DNA from: Acinetobacter sp. ANC 4204
GTDB taxonomy: Bacteria > Pseudomonadota > Gammaproteobacteria > Pseudomonadales > Moraxellaceae
Assembly (NCBI RefSeq): GCF_002135205.1
Contig: NZ_NEFZ01000002.1
Location: 1-64,000, forward strand
DNA length: 64,000 bases
Direction of reading: 5' to 3'
The position numbers were made by a program, and so were the translations under genes. This document shows positions 33,701 to 42,843 of the stretch, in pieces; position 1 is the first letter of the stretch; each line of letters begins with the position of its first letter. The notes beneath the pieces are model-generated. The model saw only the letters and a program-made list of their open reading frames with translations, was not told the DNA's origin and made no database searches.

Positions 33701-35506
33701 TTATTTTCGACGCAGCAAAATTAATGCAAACAACCCGAGTAAGCTAAGAATTCCGGTGCTTCCTCCAGAGGTTTTAATTTTGTCACTTTCCATATGATTT
33801 TGTGGTTCTTGCACAATTTGAACATTCACTTCAATGAACGGAACATGCTCATCAAAGCGTGTTGTTGTGGTCACAAGTTGCAATCTAAAAATATCTGCAC
33901 CATGCCATGATCCATTTGGCGTATAGGTGATATTCCCTTGCTCATCAATAACAACTTTGCCCTTGGAAACAGTTTGAGTCTGCTGTACACGCATACAACC
34001 CGGTTGCCATTCTTCACCATTAGGCGCTTTGACTGAGTTGAACAAGGTCGCACATTCAGTTTTAGACAATAAATCACTATCCCCTAGCAAATCTGCAACT
34101 GAAAGCTTAGCAACTTGGCCAGAGATTAAATCCTGACCAATCAGACTAATGCTGGTAGGGACTTCAATTTCAATTGCGCCTCGGTCACAGAAAGTATTAT
34201 TACTATTCCTGTTTACGCCTCGTTGATCAGAGCTTTCACAACCAATCAGAGTATCGGTTGAGTTCACAACTACTTTACCTTTATTCACAATTGGTGAATC
34301 TAGCCAATGCATTTGACTCATTAAGATACGTGGGCGTATATAACCTAAAAATTTTTGATTAGGTACCTTATACGGACACAGTAAGCTATCCCCATCTTCA
34401 GACAGCGTCTTACAATCGCCAACAACATCATTGCCTGCAATCAGAGGACCCGACCAAAACTCATTGGGATAGTAATTTACACCACTTCCACAATCCTCTT
34501 GTGTAACAAGATTATTCTGAAGTACGGCTTTAGCAACATTTCCAGCACAGTTTTCTGCAATTGTATTTTCAATGTTGCCAAGTACAATACTATTCGCCAA
34601 ATAAGCCATGTTTGCAGTGGCATCAAAGTAAATACCTTTACTATTGCCAACGACAGTTAAATTGTTCAAAGCCATACCATCACGAACATTGACGACATAG
34701 CCCGTATTTTTGACAAAGGTACTACTGACAAGACGTGATGTTAATGTCAATAAGGTAGAATCTTCGTTAACAGTCGCATTATTTAAAGAATAAATATTGG
34801 CACTTGTACTGTTTGTTGTTTTATTTTCTTTGAAAACAGAATTAGATATGCGAAAAGAAGGTGCACCACCATATAATATTGCCCCTTGTAGCGCTTGGTT
34901 CTTCTCGACCAGACTCGAACGAATCTCTACTATGCTTCGACTTATCCCATCAGCCAGCAAGGTTGCAACATTATAAATAGCACCGCCTTGCTCAGCAAAA
35001 CCACCTGTTAATTTGACATATTCTAGACTTAAATATTCATTATTATAAATTAGCCCGCCCTGCCCAATACCACACTCCTGTTCACAGCCTTGTAAACTTA
35101 CTTCTTTTAAATTCACACGAATTAAAGCGCTTTGATCATTATCAACTCGTAAAATATTATCTTGTCCATTCATTTTTAAAATGGCATTACTTACACCCTG
35201 AACAATTTCATCTCCAACAGAACTATCGTATGTAGTTCTCAGCGTCATATCTTTTTTTATACTTAAGTGATTGTTTAGTAAATATGTTTTATTTTTTTCA
35301 AGCAAAATTGTTGAAATAGCATCTTTACCACCACAACCATAATATCCAGCTTCTGGCATGTCTTGATTAATATATTCGATAGCTTCGCGAAGTGAACATT
35401 CCGTGTCATTTTTGACAATATCTGCAGTGGTCGTGACCTTAATATTGTCTGAGTAGGCATGACTCGCCATGAATAGCGTAGCTACACCTATGCTCTTCTT
35501 GAGCAT
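33701..35506 (-). CDS. second CSLREA protein with GlyGly-CTERM sorting tail
   Basis: This 601-residue paralogue has a signal peptide (MLKKSIGVATLFMASHAYS|DN), CSLREAIEYI at about residue 37, a beta-helix-like Asn/Gly-rich middle (EQGGAIYNVATLL, LQGAILYGG, FVKNTGYVVN), a cysteine-containing stretch ending GCESSDQRGVNR...CDRGAIEI, a small Ig/cadherin-like domain (ITYTPNGSWHGADIFRLQLV), and the tail KTSGGSTGILSLLGLFALILLRRK. The ATG at 35506 is preferred because AAGGAG precedes it; the longer frame lacks a signal peptide start. It leads the two-gene unit with 31264-33684. No rhombosortase gene is visible in the window. Confidence 0.82.
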   Translation of the reverse strand: MLKKSIGVATLFMASHAYSDNIKVTTTADIVKNDTECSLREAIEYINQDMPEAGYYGCGGKDAISTILLEKNKTYLLNNHLSIKKDMTLRTTYDSSVGDEIVQGVSNAILKMNGQDNILRVDNDQSALIRVNLKEVSLQGCEQECGIGQGGLIYNNEYLSLEYVKLTGGFAEQGGAIYNVATLLADGISRSIVEIRSSLVEKNQALQGAILYGGAPSFRISNSVFKENKTTNSTSANIYSLNNATVNEDSTLLTLTSRLVSSTFVKNTGYVVNVRDGMALNNLTVVGNSKGIYFDATANMAYLANSIVLGNIENTIAENCAGNVAKAVLQNNLVTQEDCGSGVNYYPNEFWSGPLIAGNDVVGDCKTLSEDGDSLLCPYKVPNQKFLGYIRPRILMSQMHWLDSPIVNKGKVVVNSTDTLIGCESSDQRGVNRNSNNTFCDRGAIEIEVPTSISLIGQDLISGQVAKLSVADLLGDSDLLSKTECATLFNSVKAPNGEEWQPGCMRVQQTQTVSKGKVVIDEQGNITYTPNGSWHGADIFRLQLVTTTTRFDEHVPFIEVNVQIVQEPQNHMESDKIKTSGGSTGILSLLGLFALILLRRK

Positions 35507-35629
35507 AACGATCTCCTTGCTTTTTATTTTATCTTTTCTTTTTATTCTTAGGTTGCATAATCCCTGCAACACCTAACAATTTTCCGTACTCTGTCACAGC
35601 TCGAACAATTTCTCAAGTAATATTATGAT

Positions 35630-36334
35630 TTACCGATATTCGTCAATCAACGCATAAATCTGTCTTAAGTTTGCATTACTTAATTTGGTTTTCTCTCCCT
35701 TCAATAACTGAATCAACTGTTCCAAGCTTTGTAATAATATCGAGGTTTGATGCGGACCATGTGCAAGTAAATAATCAATAATTTGTTGATCCATATGAAT
35801 CCCACGACGTGAAAGAACTGACATCACCAGTGTCGATCGGTCAGCATACAAACTACCATTTGGGACTTTCACACTCACCGCTTGGGTTAAACGTGACTGC
35901 AAATCAGGTAACTCAAGTTTTAACTCAATGGGAGCAACCCGGGAAGAGAACACCAACTGTCCACCTTCTTCATTGTTATAGTTGATTAGATGGAAAACTG
36001 CTTTTTGCCAATGTGGTACTCCACTAATGGCTTCAATATCATCTAAAGCGACCAGATCAAAACGTTCTAAAGAGGTAATTGCTTCAGTCGGAGCATCAAG
36101 CAACTCAAGCAATGAAACTTGAATTGCTGTTTTTCCAATTTCCAGATAGGAATCGCAAATTGCTGAGAGCAAATGACTTTTCCCTGAACCTGCACCACCA
36201 TAGACATAGAAACGATTCATTAAACCCGCATGTAACTGACGAATTGCATCTATAACATGCCCCCACCCTGGCCCAGAAAAATCACTGATCCGAGCATCGA
36301 GTTGAGGTTCAATATCTAATTGCAATTGACGCAT
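35630..36334 (-). CDS. hda: DnaA-related regulatory protein Hda
   Basis: Hda is the AAA+ DnaA homologue that, with the sliding clamp, stimulates DnaA-ATP hydrolysis after initiation and prevents over-replication. The 234 residues contain Walker A (VYGGAGSGKSHLLSA) and Walker B (LVALDDIEAISGVPHWQ) and the sensor region SRVAPIELKLELPDLQSRL. The N-terminal MRQLQLDIEP includes a QLxLxxP-like clamp-binding peptide. It lies 15 bases after perM, opposite purM, a common arrangement. Confidence 0.93.
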   Translation of the reverse strand: MRQLQLDIEPQLDARISDFSGPGWGHVIDAIRQLHAGLMNRFYVYGGAGSGKSHLLSAICDSYLEIGKTAIQVSLLELLDAPTEAITSLERFDLVALDDIEAISGVPHWQKAVFHLINYNNEEGGQLVFSSRVAPIELKLELPDLQSRLTQAVSVKVPNGSLYADRSTLVMSVLSRRGIHMDQQIIDYLLAHGPHQTSILLQSLEQLIQLLKGEKTKLSNANLRQIYALIDEYR

Positions 36335-36349
36335 AGGGGGGTATTTGTC

Positions 36350-37570
36350 CTAAAGTTCTTTATGGTCGACTTGATCAATCTTACTTGAATTTTCAGATGC
36401 TTGCTGATCTTTTACCATCCGATTTTTTAATTCAATATCAACTTCAACCTGATCAGTTTCAATGCTAATTGAACCTGTTGTCGAATCTTGTGAAATAAGT
36501 GCTGGTGCTCCATACATAGGGCTATTTTCGTAAAACTCACGTGCATGTCTCAATAAAACCACAATCACAGCAGCTACAGGCAATGCAATCAACATCCCCA
36601 AAATTCCGCCCAACTGAGCACCTGCTAGAACCGCAAATACAACTGCCACTGGAGACAGTCCAATTTTATCGCCTAGCAAGAACGGTTGCAGGATATAGCC
36701 TTCTACAGCTTGACCAATCATAAAGACCACACCAACTAGCAGTAGCTGCATCCAGTCAATACCAAATTGGAATAAGCTTGCAATAACAGCCGCAATAATG
36801 CCAACAGCAAAACCTAAATAAGGAATAATACTACATAGGCCTGCGACCATACCGATAATTAAACCGACCTCAAGCCCAATAAGCTGTAAACCAACAGCAT
36901 AGACCACACCCAAAAGCACCATCACCAAGAACTGACCTTTAACAAAAGCACCCAGTACGCTATGGCACTCTCTAACGATGACAAGTGTCCTTTGCTCGTA
37001 GGCTTTTGGAATCAGGCGACGGAAACTATCCAGCATGCGATCCCAATCTAATAGAAAATAGAATGCAATAATCGGAATCAGAACCACCGTACCGCCAATT
37101 TGAATAAAGTTCAAACCAGATTGCGCCAATTTAGCAATCATCGCTTGAATGCTGTCTGCACTATAATTGGTTTGTACGTATTCCATAATAGCCGCTGAAA
37201 TTTGATCAACATCCAATTCCATAGGAACTAAATTAAAGCTGTCTGAAAGCCAAGGGAGGAATTTATAATTTGCCCAATGTATACCTGAAGGAATACTATT
37301 TTTGGCATACATTAACTGTTCCCAAATCAACGGAACCAAATACCAAAATGCTAATGTAATGACAACGCCAATACCGATAAAAACAGCACTGATAGATAGC
37401 CAACGCGGTAAACCAATTTTATGCAGTTTATCGACTAATGGGCTAAACAGATAAGCGACTAAAAATGCACCAATAAAAGGTAAAACGACAGGTTTGAGTA
37501 AATACAACACCCAGAGAATAAGTGCTATACCTGCCAAAATAAAGAAACGCTTCAGTGTACGATCTTGCAT
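36350..37570 (-). CDS. AI-2E/PerM-family membrane transporter
   Basis: This 406-residue inner membrane protein belongs to the AI-2E transporter (PerM/YdgG) family. About eight membrane segments are visible, with family landmarks PVVLPFIGAFLVAYLFSPLVD near the start, GGTVVLIPIIAFYFLLDWDRM, and EGYILQPFLLGDKIGLSPVAVVFAVLAGAQLGG toward the C-terminus. A soluble, charged C-terminal tail follows. Its substrate is not established; quorum-signal export and ion exchange have been proposed for relatives. It lies directly upstream of hda. Confidence 0.92.
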   Translation of the reverse strand: MQDRTLKRFFILAGIALILWVLYLLKPVVLPFIGAFLVAYLFSPLVDKLHKIGLPRWLSISAVFIGIGVVITLAFWYLVPLIWEQLMYAKNSIPSGIHWANYKFLPWLSDSFNLVPMELDVDQISAAIMEYVQTNYSADSIQAMIAKLAQSGLNFIQIGGTVVLIPIIAFYFLLDWDRMLDSFRRLIPKAYEQRTLVIVRECHSVLGAFVKGQFLVMVLLGVVYAVGLQLIGLEVGLIIGMVAGLCSIIPYLGFAVGIIAAVIASLFQFGIDWMQLLLVGVVFMIGQAVEGYILQPFLLGDKIGLSPVAVVFAVLAGAQLGGILGMLIALPVAAVIVVLLRHAREFYENSPMYGAPALISQDSTTGSISIETDQVEVDIELKNRMVKDQQASENSSKIDQVDHKEL

Positions 37571-37670
37571 GCAATCTCGCCTTTTTCAGATTTAATCGTT
37601 ATTGAGAAAAATATTTTAGTAAAGATAACATTTTAGCGCAGAAATAACATATGTGTTTCGTATATTCAGG

Positions 37671-37676
37671 TATAAT
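37671..37676 (+). promoter_or_regulatory. candidate -10 element upstream of purM
   Basis: A perfect TATAAT lies 27 bases before the purM start codon, in the 132-base spacer between perM and purM. No good -35 hexamer is found at 16-18 bases, so the promoter is tentative. Confidence 0.35.
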
Positions 37677-37702
37677 CGCCCCGCGAATGCGGAGACTTCA
37701 TT

Positions 37703-38773
37703 ATGAGCAACTCAACTTCTACCCCAAACACTGGTTTAAGCTACAAAGATGCAGGTGTCGACATTGAAGCGGGCGACGCGTTAGTCGATCGTATTAAATC
37801 TGTCGCGAAGCGTACTACTCGTCCTGAAGTAATGGGCGGACTAGGTGGCTTCGGTGCACTTTGTAAAATCCCTAAAGGTTATGAAGAACCTGTTCTCGTA
37901 TCAGGCACAGACGGTGTTGGTACAAAATTACGTTTAGCATTGAATTTGAACCGTCATGACACAATTGGTCAAGACTTGGTTGCAATGTGTGTAAACGATC
38001 TTCTTGTCTGTGGCGCTGAGCCATTATTCTTCCTTGACTACTACGCAACAGGTCATCTAAATGTTGATGTTGCAGCAAATGTAGTCACTGGTATTGGTGC
38101 AGGCTGTGAACTTGCTGGTTGTGCATTGGTTGGCGGTGAAACTGCTGAAATGCCTGGCATGTATGAAGGCGAAGATTATGACTTAGCCGGTTTCTGCGTA
38201 GGCGTGGTTGAGCAAAGCAAAATTATTGATGGCTCTAAAGTTAAAGCAGGTAATGTTTTAGTTGGTGTTGCATCTTCAGGTGCACACTCAAACGGTTACT
38301 CTCTACTTCGTAAAATCTTAGATGTTAAGAATATTGATTTAACTCAAATTGTTGATGGCCGTCCACTTGCCGATGCGGCAATGGAACCAACTCGTATTTA
38401 TGTGAAGCCTATTCTTCAACTTTTAAAAGAAGTTGATGTTCATGCAATGGCACATATTACAGGTGGCGGTTTACCTGGTAACTTACCGCGCGTATTACCA
38501 AATGGTGCTCAAGCTGTTGTCAATGAAGCATCTTGGGAATGGCCAGAATTGTTTAAACTTCTTCAACGTGAAGGTGGTGTTGAACAGTTTGAAATGTATC
38601 GCACATTTAACTGTGGCGTAGGTATGGTTTTAGTTGTCGATGCTGCTGACGCTGACAAAACAGTTAAATTACTGAATGAGCTTGGCGAAAAAGCATTCAC
38701 CATGGGTCATATTGTAGACAATGCTGAGTCAGTTGAAGGCGCAGACGAAAAAATCCGTGTCGTTTTCGCTTAA
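37703..38773 (+). CDS. purM: phosphoribosylformylglycinamidine cyclo-ligase
   Basis: PurM closes the imidazole ring of purines, turning FGAM into AIR with ATP. The 356 residues carry the family motifs [58 protein letters not shown], and the later [15 protein letters not shown] and [13 protein letters not shown]. The ATG has GGAG nine bases upstream. It is followed five bases later by purN, giving steps 5 and 3 of the pathway in one operon. Confidence 0.97.
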   Translation: MSNSTSTPNTGLSYKDAGVDIEAGDALVDRIKSVAKRTTRPEVMGGLGGFGALCKIPKGYEEPVLVSGTDGVGTKLRLALNLNRHDTIGQDLVAMCVNDLLVCGAEPLFFLDYYATGHLNVDVAANVVTGIGAGCELAGCALVGGETAEMPGMYEGEDYDLAGFCVGVVEQSKIIDGSKVKAGNVLVGVASSGAHSNGYSLLRKILDVKNIDLTQIVDGRPLADAAMEPTRIYVKPILQLLKEVDVHAMAHITGGGLPGNLPRVLPNGAQAVVNEASWEWPELFKLLQREGGVEQFEMYRTFNCGVGMVLVVDAADADKTVKLLNELGEKAFTMGHIVDNAESVEGADEKIRVVFA

Positions 38774-38778
38774 TTCAT

Positions 38779-39411
38779 ATGATTAAAATTGCTGTTTTGG
38801 TTTCAGGAAATGGATCAAACCTTCAGGCTTTGATTGATGCCAACCTTTCAGGAAAAATTGTAGGCGTTATTTCCAACAAACCTGAAGCCTATGCGCTACA
38901 GCGTGCTGGAAATGCAAGTATTGCAACAGCAGTGATTGAACACAAACAATATCCAAATCGTGAAGCTTTTGATGATGTTATGCATCAACAATTGCTCGAT
39001 TGGGATGTTGATCTCGTGGTTCTTGCTGGCTTTATGCGTATTTTAAGTGAGAAATTTGTTAGTGCTTGGGAAGGGAAAATGATTAACATTCACCCTTCTC
39101 TTCTGCCGTATTACAAAGGGATGCATACTCATCAGCGCGTACTGAATACTGGTGATCAACTACATGGCTGTACCGTGCACTATGTGACGGCTGAACTTGA
39201 TGCAGGTCAGGCTTTAGCACAAGGCGTTCTGAAAGTGAATGTACATGATAATGCCGATTCACTAGCAAGCCGAGTACATGTGCTTGAACATGTCATTTAC
39301 CCGCAAGTGGTGGAATGGATTTGTACAGGTACAATTCAGCATACAGAAAAGGCTGTGTTATATCGTGGTCAAATCATGCATGAACCTGTGCAATTTGCCA
39401 AGTTTCCATAA
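38779..39411 (+). CDS. purN: phosphoribosylglycinamide formyltransferase (folate-dependent)
   Basis: PurN transfers a formyl group from 10-formyl-tetrahydrofolate to GAR. The 210 residues include the phosphate-binding ISVSGNGSNLQALID-like start (VLVSGNGSNLQALID), the catalytic Asn-His-Asp triad in MINIHPSLLPYYKGMHTHQ and AELDAGQAL, and LAGFMRIL. It follows purM by five bases and ends before a strong terminator. Confidence 0.97.
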   Translation: MIKIAVLVSGNGSNLQALIDANLSGKIVGVISNKPEAYALQRAGNASIATAVIEHKQYPNREAFDDVMHQQLLDWDVDLVVLAGFMRILSEKFVSAWEGKMINIHPSLLPYYKGMHTHQRVLNTGDQLHGCTVHYVTAELDAGQALAQGVLKVNVHDNADSLASRVHVLEHVIYPQVVEWICTGTIQHTEKAVLYRGQIMHEPVQFAKFP

Positions 39412-39422
39412 ATTTTAAGATT

Positions 39423-39452
39423 AAAAAAACGCATCCTCGGATGCGTTTTTTT
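39423..39452. terminator. bidirectional terminator after purN
   Basis: Perfect 14-base arms (A7-CGCATCC and complement) have a two-base loop. Outer A/T tracts allow termination of purN and of the convergent lipoprotein gene. Confidence 0.92.
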
Positions 39453-39463
39453 TATGATGATTT

Positions 39464-39895
39464 CTAATGCTTTTCTAACAACTGATTAATTAATGGATTG
39501 ATTTTCGATTCATTACTTTTATATTTCGTTGGATTTAACAACCCACCTGCATGTAATTTATATTCAGCAAAACCGAGCAATTGATCATCTTTATAAAGCC
39601 TTAATTCCGCTCTAGTTAATACCATTGAAAAATCCCACTTTTGATAAGCCACATATTTCAAGACATAAACACATTCTAAAGGTTTAGTCCGATCATAAAT
39701 TTGAGTTGAGATATGACGCGCTTCCAGACCATTTATAAGAATATTTTCAAAGTTAACCACAATAACTTGAGGATTATGTTCAATACAAATATGCGTTAAA
39801 TCACGTTTATCAATATTATTCAAATGAGAGACTTGAGTGCTTGTGCATCCCAGTAACGGAAGTATGAAAAATAAAGAATAAATGGCTTTCTGCAT
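39464..39895 (-). CDS. small lipoprotein, Sbal_3080-like
   Basis: This 143-residue protein has a lipoprotein signal peptide with lipobox LLGC at residues 14-17 (FFILPLLGCTSTQ). The mature region contains VYVLKYVAYQKWDFSMVLTRAELRLYKDDQLLGFAEYKLHAGG, a beta-rich pattern that resembles the Sbal_3080 family of lipoproteins of unknown function. It follows the alpha/beta hydrolase gene by 15 bases on the same strand, so the sppA-like, hydrolase and lipoprotein genes probably form one unit. Confidence 0.78.
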   Translation of the reverse strand: MQKAIYSLFFILPLLGCTSTQVSHLNNIDKRDLTHICIEHNPQVIVVNFENILINGLEARHISTQIYDRTKPLECVYVLKYVAYQKWDFSMVLTRAELRLYKDDQLLGFAEYKLHAGGLLNPTKYKSNESKINPLINQLLEKH

Positions 39896-39910
39896 TTATA
39901 ATCCAAAAAA

Positions 39911-40708
39911 TTACGCTGTTGAAATGAGCCTTTTAATGAGTGTCACCGTTTCTTGTGGTTTTTCCAATGGAAACATATGGCTTCCCTCAACCACTTGATA
40001 AGGTATTCCGAATTTCTTTTTCACCATTTGTGGAAAACCTGGACCAATAAATGGCCCTTTCTCAGCGATCAATAAATGCATGGGAACTTTTGGCTGAGCC
40101 TGTGGTAACCACCACAATGATGGATTTGTTCTAAAGATATGAACTTCATCCATCTTTGAAATGCTAAGCTCCACACCTCCACGCACACGATCTTCAGTTA
40201 ACCCATGGTCGATATATGCTTGAAAGCAATCAGGATCAAAGTCTTTATAAAAACCTTTAGCGCCTAACAATTCTGCAGCCTGTTCACGGCTTTCCCAGTG
40301 ATCTCTGCGTCGCAGTGATAATGCGGCTGGAGACATATTATCCACCACTTTGAGCCCCAGCATCTTCGCAAAGTGTAATGCAAACGAAGCTTTGCCCATA
40401 ATTAATGGTGGATCAATCATAATGACTTGTTCAAACAATTCAGGACGCTGTAATGCGGCCTGAAAAGTAAGCACTGAACCTAAAGAGTGACCTAAACCAA
40501 TCACCTTGCGCCCTTGTGCCTGCCGAACAATACTATCAATCACTTGTTGAGTTAAGCTTTTCCAATGGTTATCAATCGGATAGCTTTTATCTGGTCCCAA
40601 TAGAGGCACATAAATCACATCGTACTGATCCGAGAGTAAGTCAAATAATTTCTGATAGACTTTTCCGGGCACGCCATTGGCGTGCGCAAAATGAATTAAA
40701 GGTTTCAT
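39911..40708 (-). CDS. alpha/beta-hydrolase
   Basis: This 265-residue alpha/beta-hydrolase-fold protein has the nucleophile elbow GLGHSLGSVLTF (Ser in GHSLGS) at about residue 92, an oxyanion region IHFAHANGVPGKVYQKLF at the start, and a C-terminal His in VVEGSHMFPLEKP. It lacks a signal peptide. Its substrate is unknown; esterase or lipase-like activity is expected. Its start overlaps the end of the S49 peptidase gene (ATGA). Confidence 0.88.
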   Translation of the reverse strand: MKPLIHFAHANGVPGKVYQKLFDLLSDQYDVIYVPLLGPDKSYPIDNHWKSLTQQVIDSIVRQAQGRKVIGLGHSLGSVLTFQAALQRPELFEQVIMIDPPLIMGKASFALHFAKMLGLKVVDNMSPAALSLRRRDHWESREQAAELLGAKGFYKDFDPDCFQAYIDHGLTEDRVRGGVELSISKMDEVHIFRTNPSLWWLPQAQPKVPMHLLIAEKGPFIGPGFPQMVKKKFGIPYQVVEGSHMFPLEKPQETVTLIKRLISTA

Positions 40709-41724
40709 TGTAACTTTGTCGTCTGTTCAGTTTGCATTTGGTTTGACAGTGATGACGCAAAACCTGCCCCCATAGACGCACCTAAACGCCCTAAAACAGA
40801 ATCAAGTGGACTATGTACGACAGTATAATCCATTGCTTTATCTGTATTTAACTCACGTTTTAAAGTATGTAAGTTACCAATACGATCAGCAATGCCGAGT
40901 TTTACTGCCTGATCACCAGTCCAGAAAAGACCTGAAAAGAGCGCTGGATCATTCGATTTTAACTTTTTACCACGACCTTGTTTAACAGCATTAATAAAAT
41001 GCTCATGTACATTATCAAGTACAGCTTGGACATGTGCGCGCTGCGCAGGATTAACAGGTTGGGTCATAGATAGCAAGGCTTTGTTTTGACCAGATGTCAT
41101 GGTGCGGTCTTCAACACCCAGTTTTTGCATCAAGCCGGTTACACCATAGTTCGGCATAATCACACCTATTGAACCGACCAAACTTGATGGATTCACCAGA
41201 ATCTCATCCGCAGCTGACGCAATATAATATGCACCTGACGCACCAGTATCACCAATCACTGCATACAACTTTTTGTCGCTATGTGTTTTCTTTAGGTATT
41301 GGATTTCTTGCCAAATTTCATCAGACTGAACAGGTGAACCACCTGGTGAATTAATATTTAAAACCACTGCTTGGCTTTGCTTATTTTCAAATGCTTTCTT
41401 TAATGATTTAATCGTGTCATTACTGTTCACGCTTTGCTCGTCTGCGGCAATTGTGCCCACAATATCAACCACAGCAATATGCTTTGATGCTGTTGCATCC
41501 GTACCACTGGTCGAACAACTCTTGGTCATCGCAATTAAAATAAACAAAAGATAGGCAAAAGTCAGAAACTTGAAAAAGATCCCCCAACGACGTGCACGAC
41601 GTTGTTCTTCAACGGAAGCTAAAACCGCTTTTTCTAAAAGCTTCCATTCATTCCCTGTTGGCTGTTCGTGTGCAGGTTGTTGTTTAGGCATTTCATTTTC
41701 TGGTTTTGGTGGCCAATCGGACAT
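40705..41724 (-). CDS. S49 signal peptide peptidase (SppA-like)
   Basis: This 339-residue membrane-anchored protease degrades cleaved signal peptides. An N-terminal cytoplasmic stretch is followed by one membrane helix (WGIFFKFLTFAYLLFILIAM). The S49 domain contains INSPGGSPVQSDEIWQEI and the nucleophile in DTGASGAYYIASAADEI, plus a candidate catalytic lysine in TMTSGQNKALL. It is the short form with a single S49 domain rather than the duplicated E. coli type. The ATG at 41724 is taken instead of a TTG four codons earlier. Confidence 0.92.
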   Translation of the reverse strand: MSDWPPKPENEMPKQQPAHEQPTGNEWKLLEKAVLASVEEQRRARRWGIFFKFLTFAYLLFILIAMTKSCSTSGTDATASKHIAVVDIVGTIAADEQSVNSNDTIKSLKKAFENKQSQAVVLNINSPGGSPVQSDEIWQEIQYLKKTHSDKKLYAVIGDTGASGAYYIASAADEILVNPSSLVGSIGVIMPNYGVTGLMQKLGVEDRTMTSGQNKALLSMTQPVNPAQRAHVQAVLDNVHEHFINAVKQGRGKKLKSNDPALFSGLFWTGDQAVKLGIADRIGNLHTLKRELNTDKAMDYTVVHSPLDSVLGRLGASMGAGFASSLSNQMQTEQTTKLQ

Positions 41725-41853
41725 ATAACAATCCAAACTTGAATAAAATTGCCCTCATTATATACACTGATTTATACAAAACTGTCGAAACCATTCATTT
41801 TATCTTATAATATTTTTTGTTTTTATCCACGTACACTATATCGACTCTAAAGA

Positions 41854-42843
41854 ATGACTAAACCACAAGAACAGAACTCGACTTATCGTCTACTCCGTTT
41901 TGCAAGTAAACAACCCATTAAATTTTCACGTTTTTTTGCTAGAGGTTTAGCGGGTTTAGTCAATCTTTTAAAAATTAGTAAAAATAATGATGCTCTCAGA
42001 CTAAATCTACAAATTGCTTTACCTGAACTCAGTCCAGAACAGCGCGAAATGATTGCGAAACAAGCAGTACGTAATGAACTCACTACTTATTTTGAGTTTT
42101 TTAGTATTTGGGGTTCCAGTAACCAAAAAAATATTGAACGCGTTCAAAAAGTACATGGCGAACATCTACTACACGAAGCCCTTGCTGCTAAAAAAGGTGT
42201 CGTCTTGATCGTGCCACATTTTGGGACATGGGAAATTATGAACACTTATGTTGCCCAATTTACCGAAATGACCATTATGTATAAACCAGTCAAAGATCCT
42301 GGGGCTGACTTATTTGTTCGTGAAGCACGTGGTCGGGAGGGTGCTCATCTTGTTCCTACCGATGAGTCTGGAGTTCGACAAATTTTTAAGGCGCTCAAAC
42401 AAGGGGGAACAACCGTGATTCTGCCCGATCATACCCCCAAACAAGGCGGGGAAATGATTCCTTATTTTGGTTTTCCCCTAGCCTCAAGTAACCTGAGCGC
42501 CAAGCTGATTCAAAAAACCAAAGCCAAAGCTTTACTGCTGTATGCCATTCGTAATGACGATGGCTTTGACATGTACATTGAAGAAATGAGTGACGCGATT
42601 TATCAAGGTAGTGCCAATGATGGTACTTTAGTGATTCATCAAGCCATTGAGAACTTAGTCCATCGCCACCCAGAACATTACCACTGGACCTATAAACGCT
42701 TCAAAGCCAATTCGAAACTTAGGCCATTGTATAATCTGCCATTTAATGAGGCAGTGCTGCGTTTAGAGCAGTTACGTTTGGAACAACAGAATCAGCCGAT
42801 TGCAACCACGGTCGAGTCTGACGCTGTGTCATCAACTCAATAA
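41854..42843 (+). CDS. LpxL/HtrB-family acyltransferase
   Basis: This 329-residue inner membrane protein belongs to the lysophospholipid/lipid A late acyltransferase family. The catalytic H-x4-D/E motif is VPHFGTWEIMN, and the later TVILPDHTPKQGGEMIPYFGFPLASSN stretch corresponds to the substrate-binding loop. It could add secondary acyl chains to lipid A or act in another glycolipid pathway; it is a paralogue type that cannot be assigned to LpxL or LpxM. Its last 101 bases overlap the 3' end of comEC on the other strand. Confidence 0.88.
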   Translation: MTKPQEQNSTYRLLRFASKQPIKFSRFFARGLAGLVNLLKISKNNDALRLNLQIALPELSPEQREMIAKQAVRNELTTYFEFFSIWGSSNQKNIERVQKVHGEHLLHEALAAKKGVVLIVPHFGTWEIMNTYVAQFTEMTIMYKPVKDPGADLFVREARGREGAHLVPTDESGVRQIFKALKQGGTTVILPDHTPKQGGEMIPYFGFPLASSNLSAKLIQKTKAKALLLYAIRNDDGFDMYIEEMSDAIYQGSANDGTLVIHQAIENLVHRHPEHYHWTYKRFKANSKLRPLYNLPFNEAVLRLEQLRLEQQNQPIATTVESDAVSSTQ

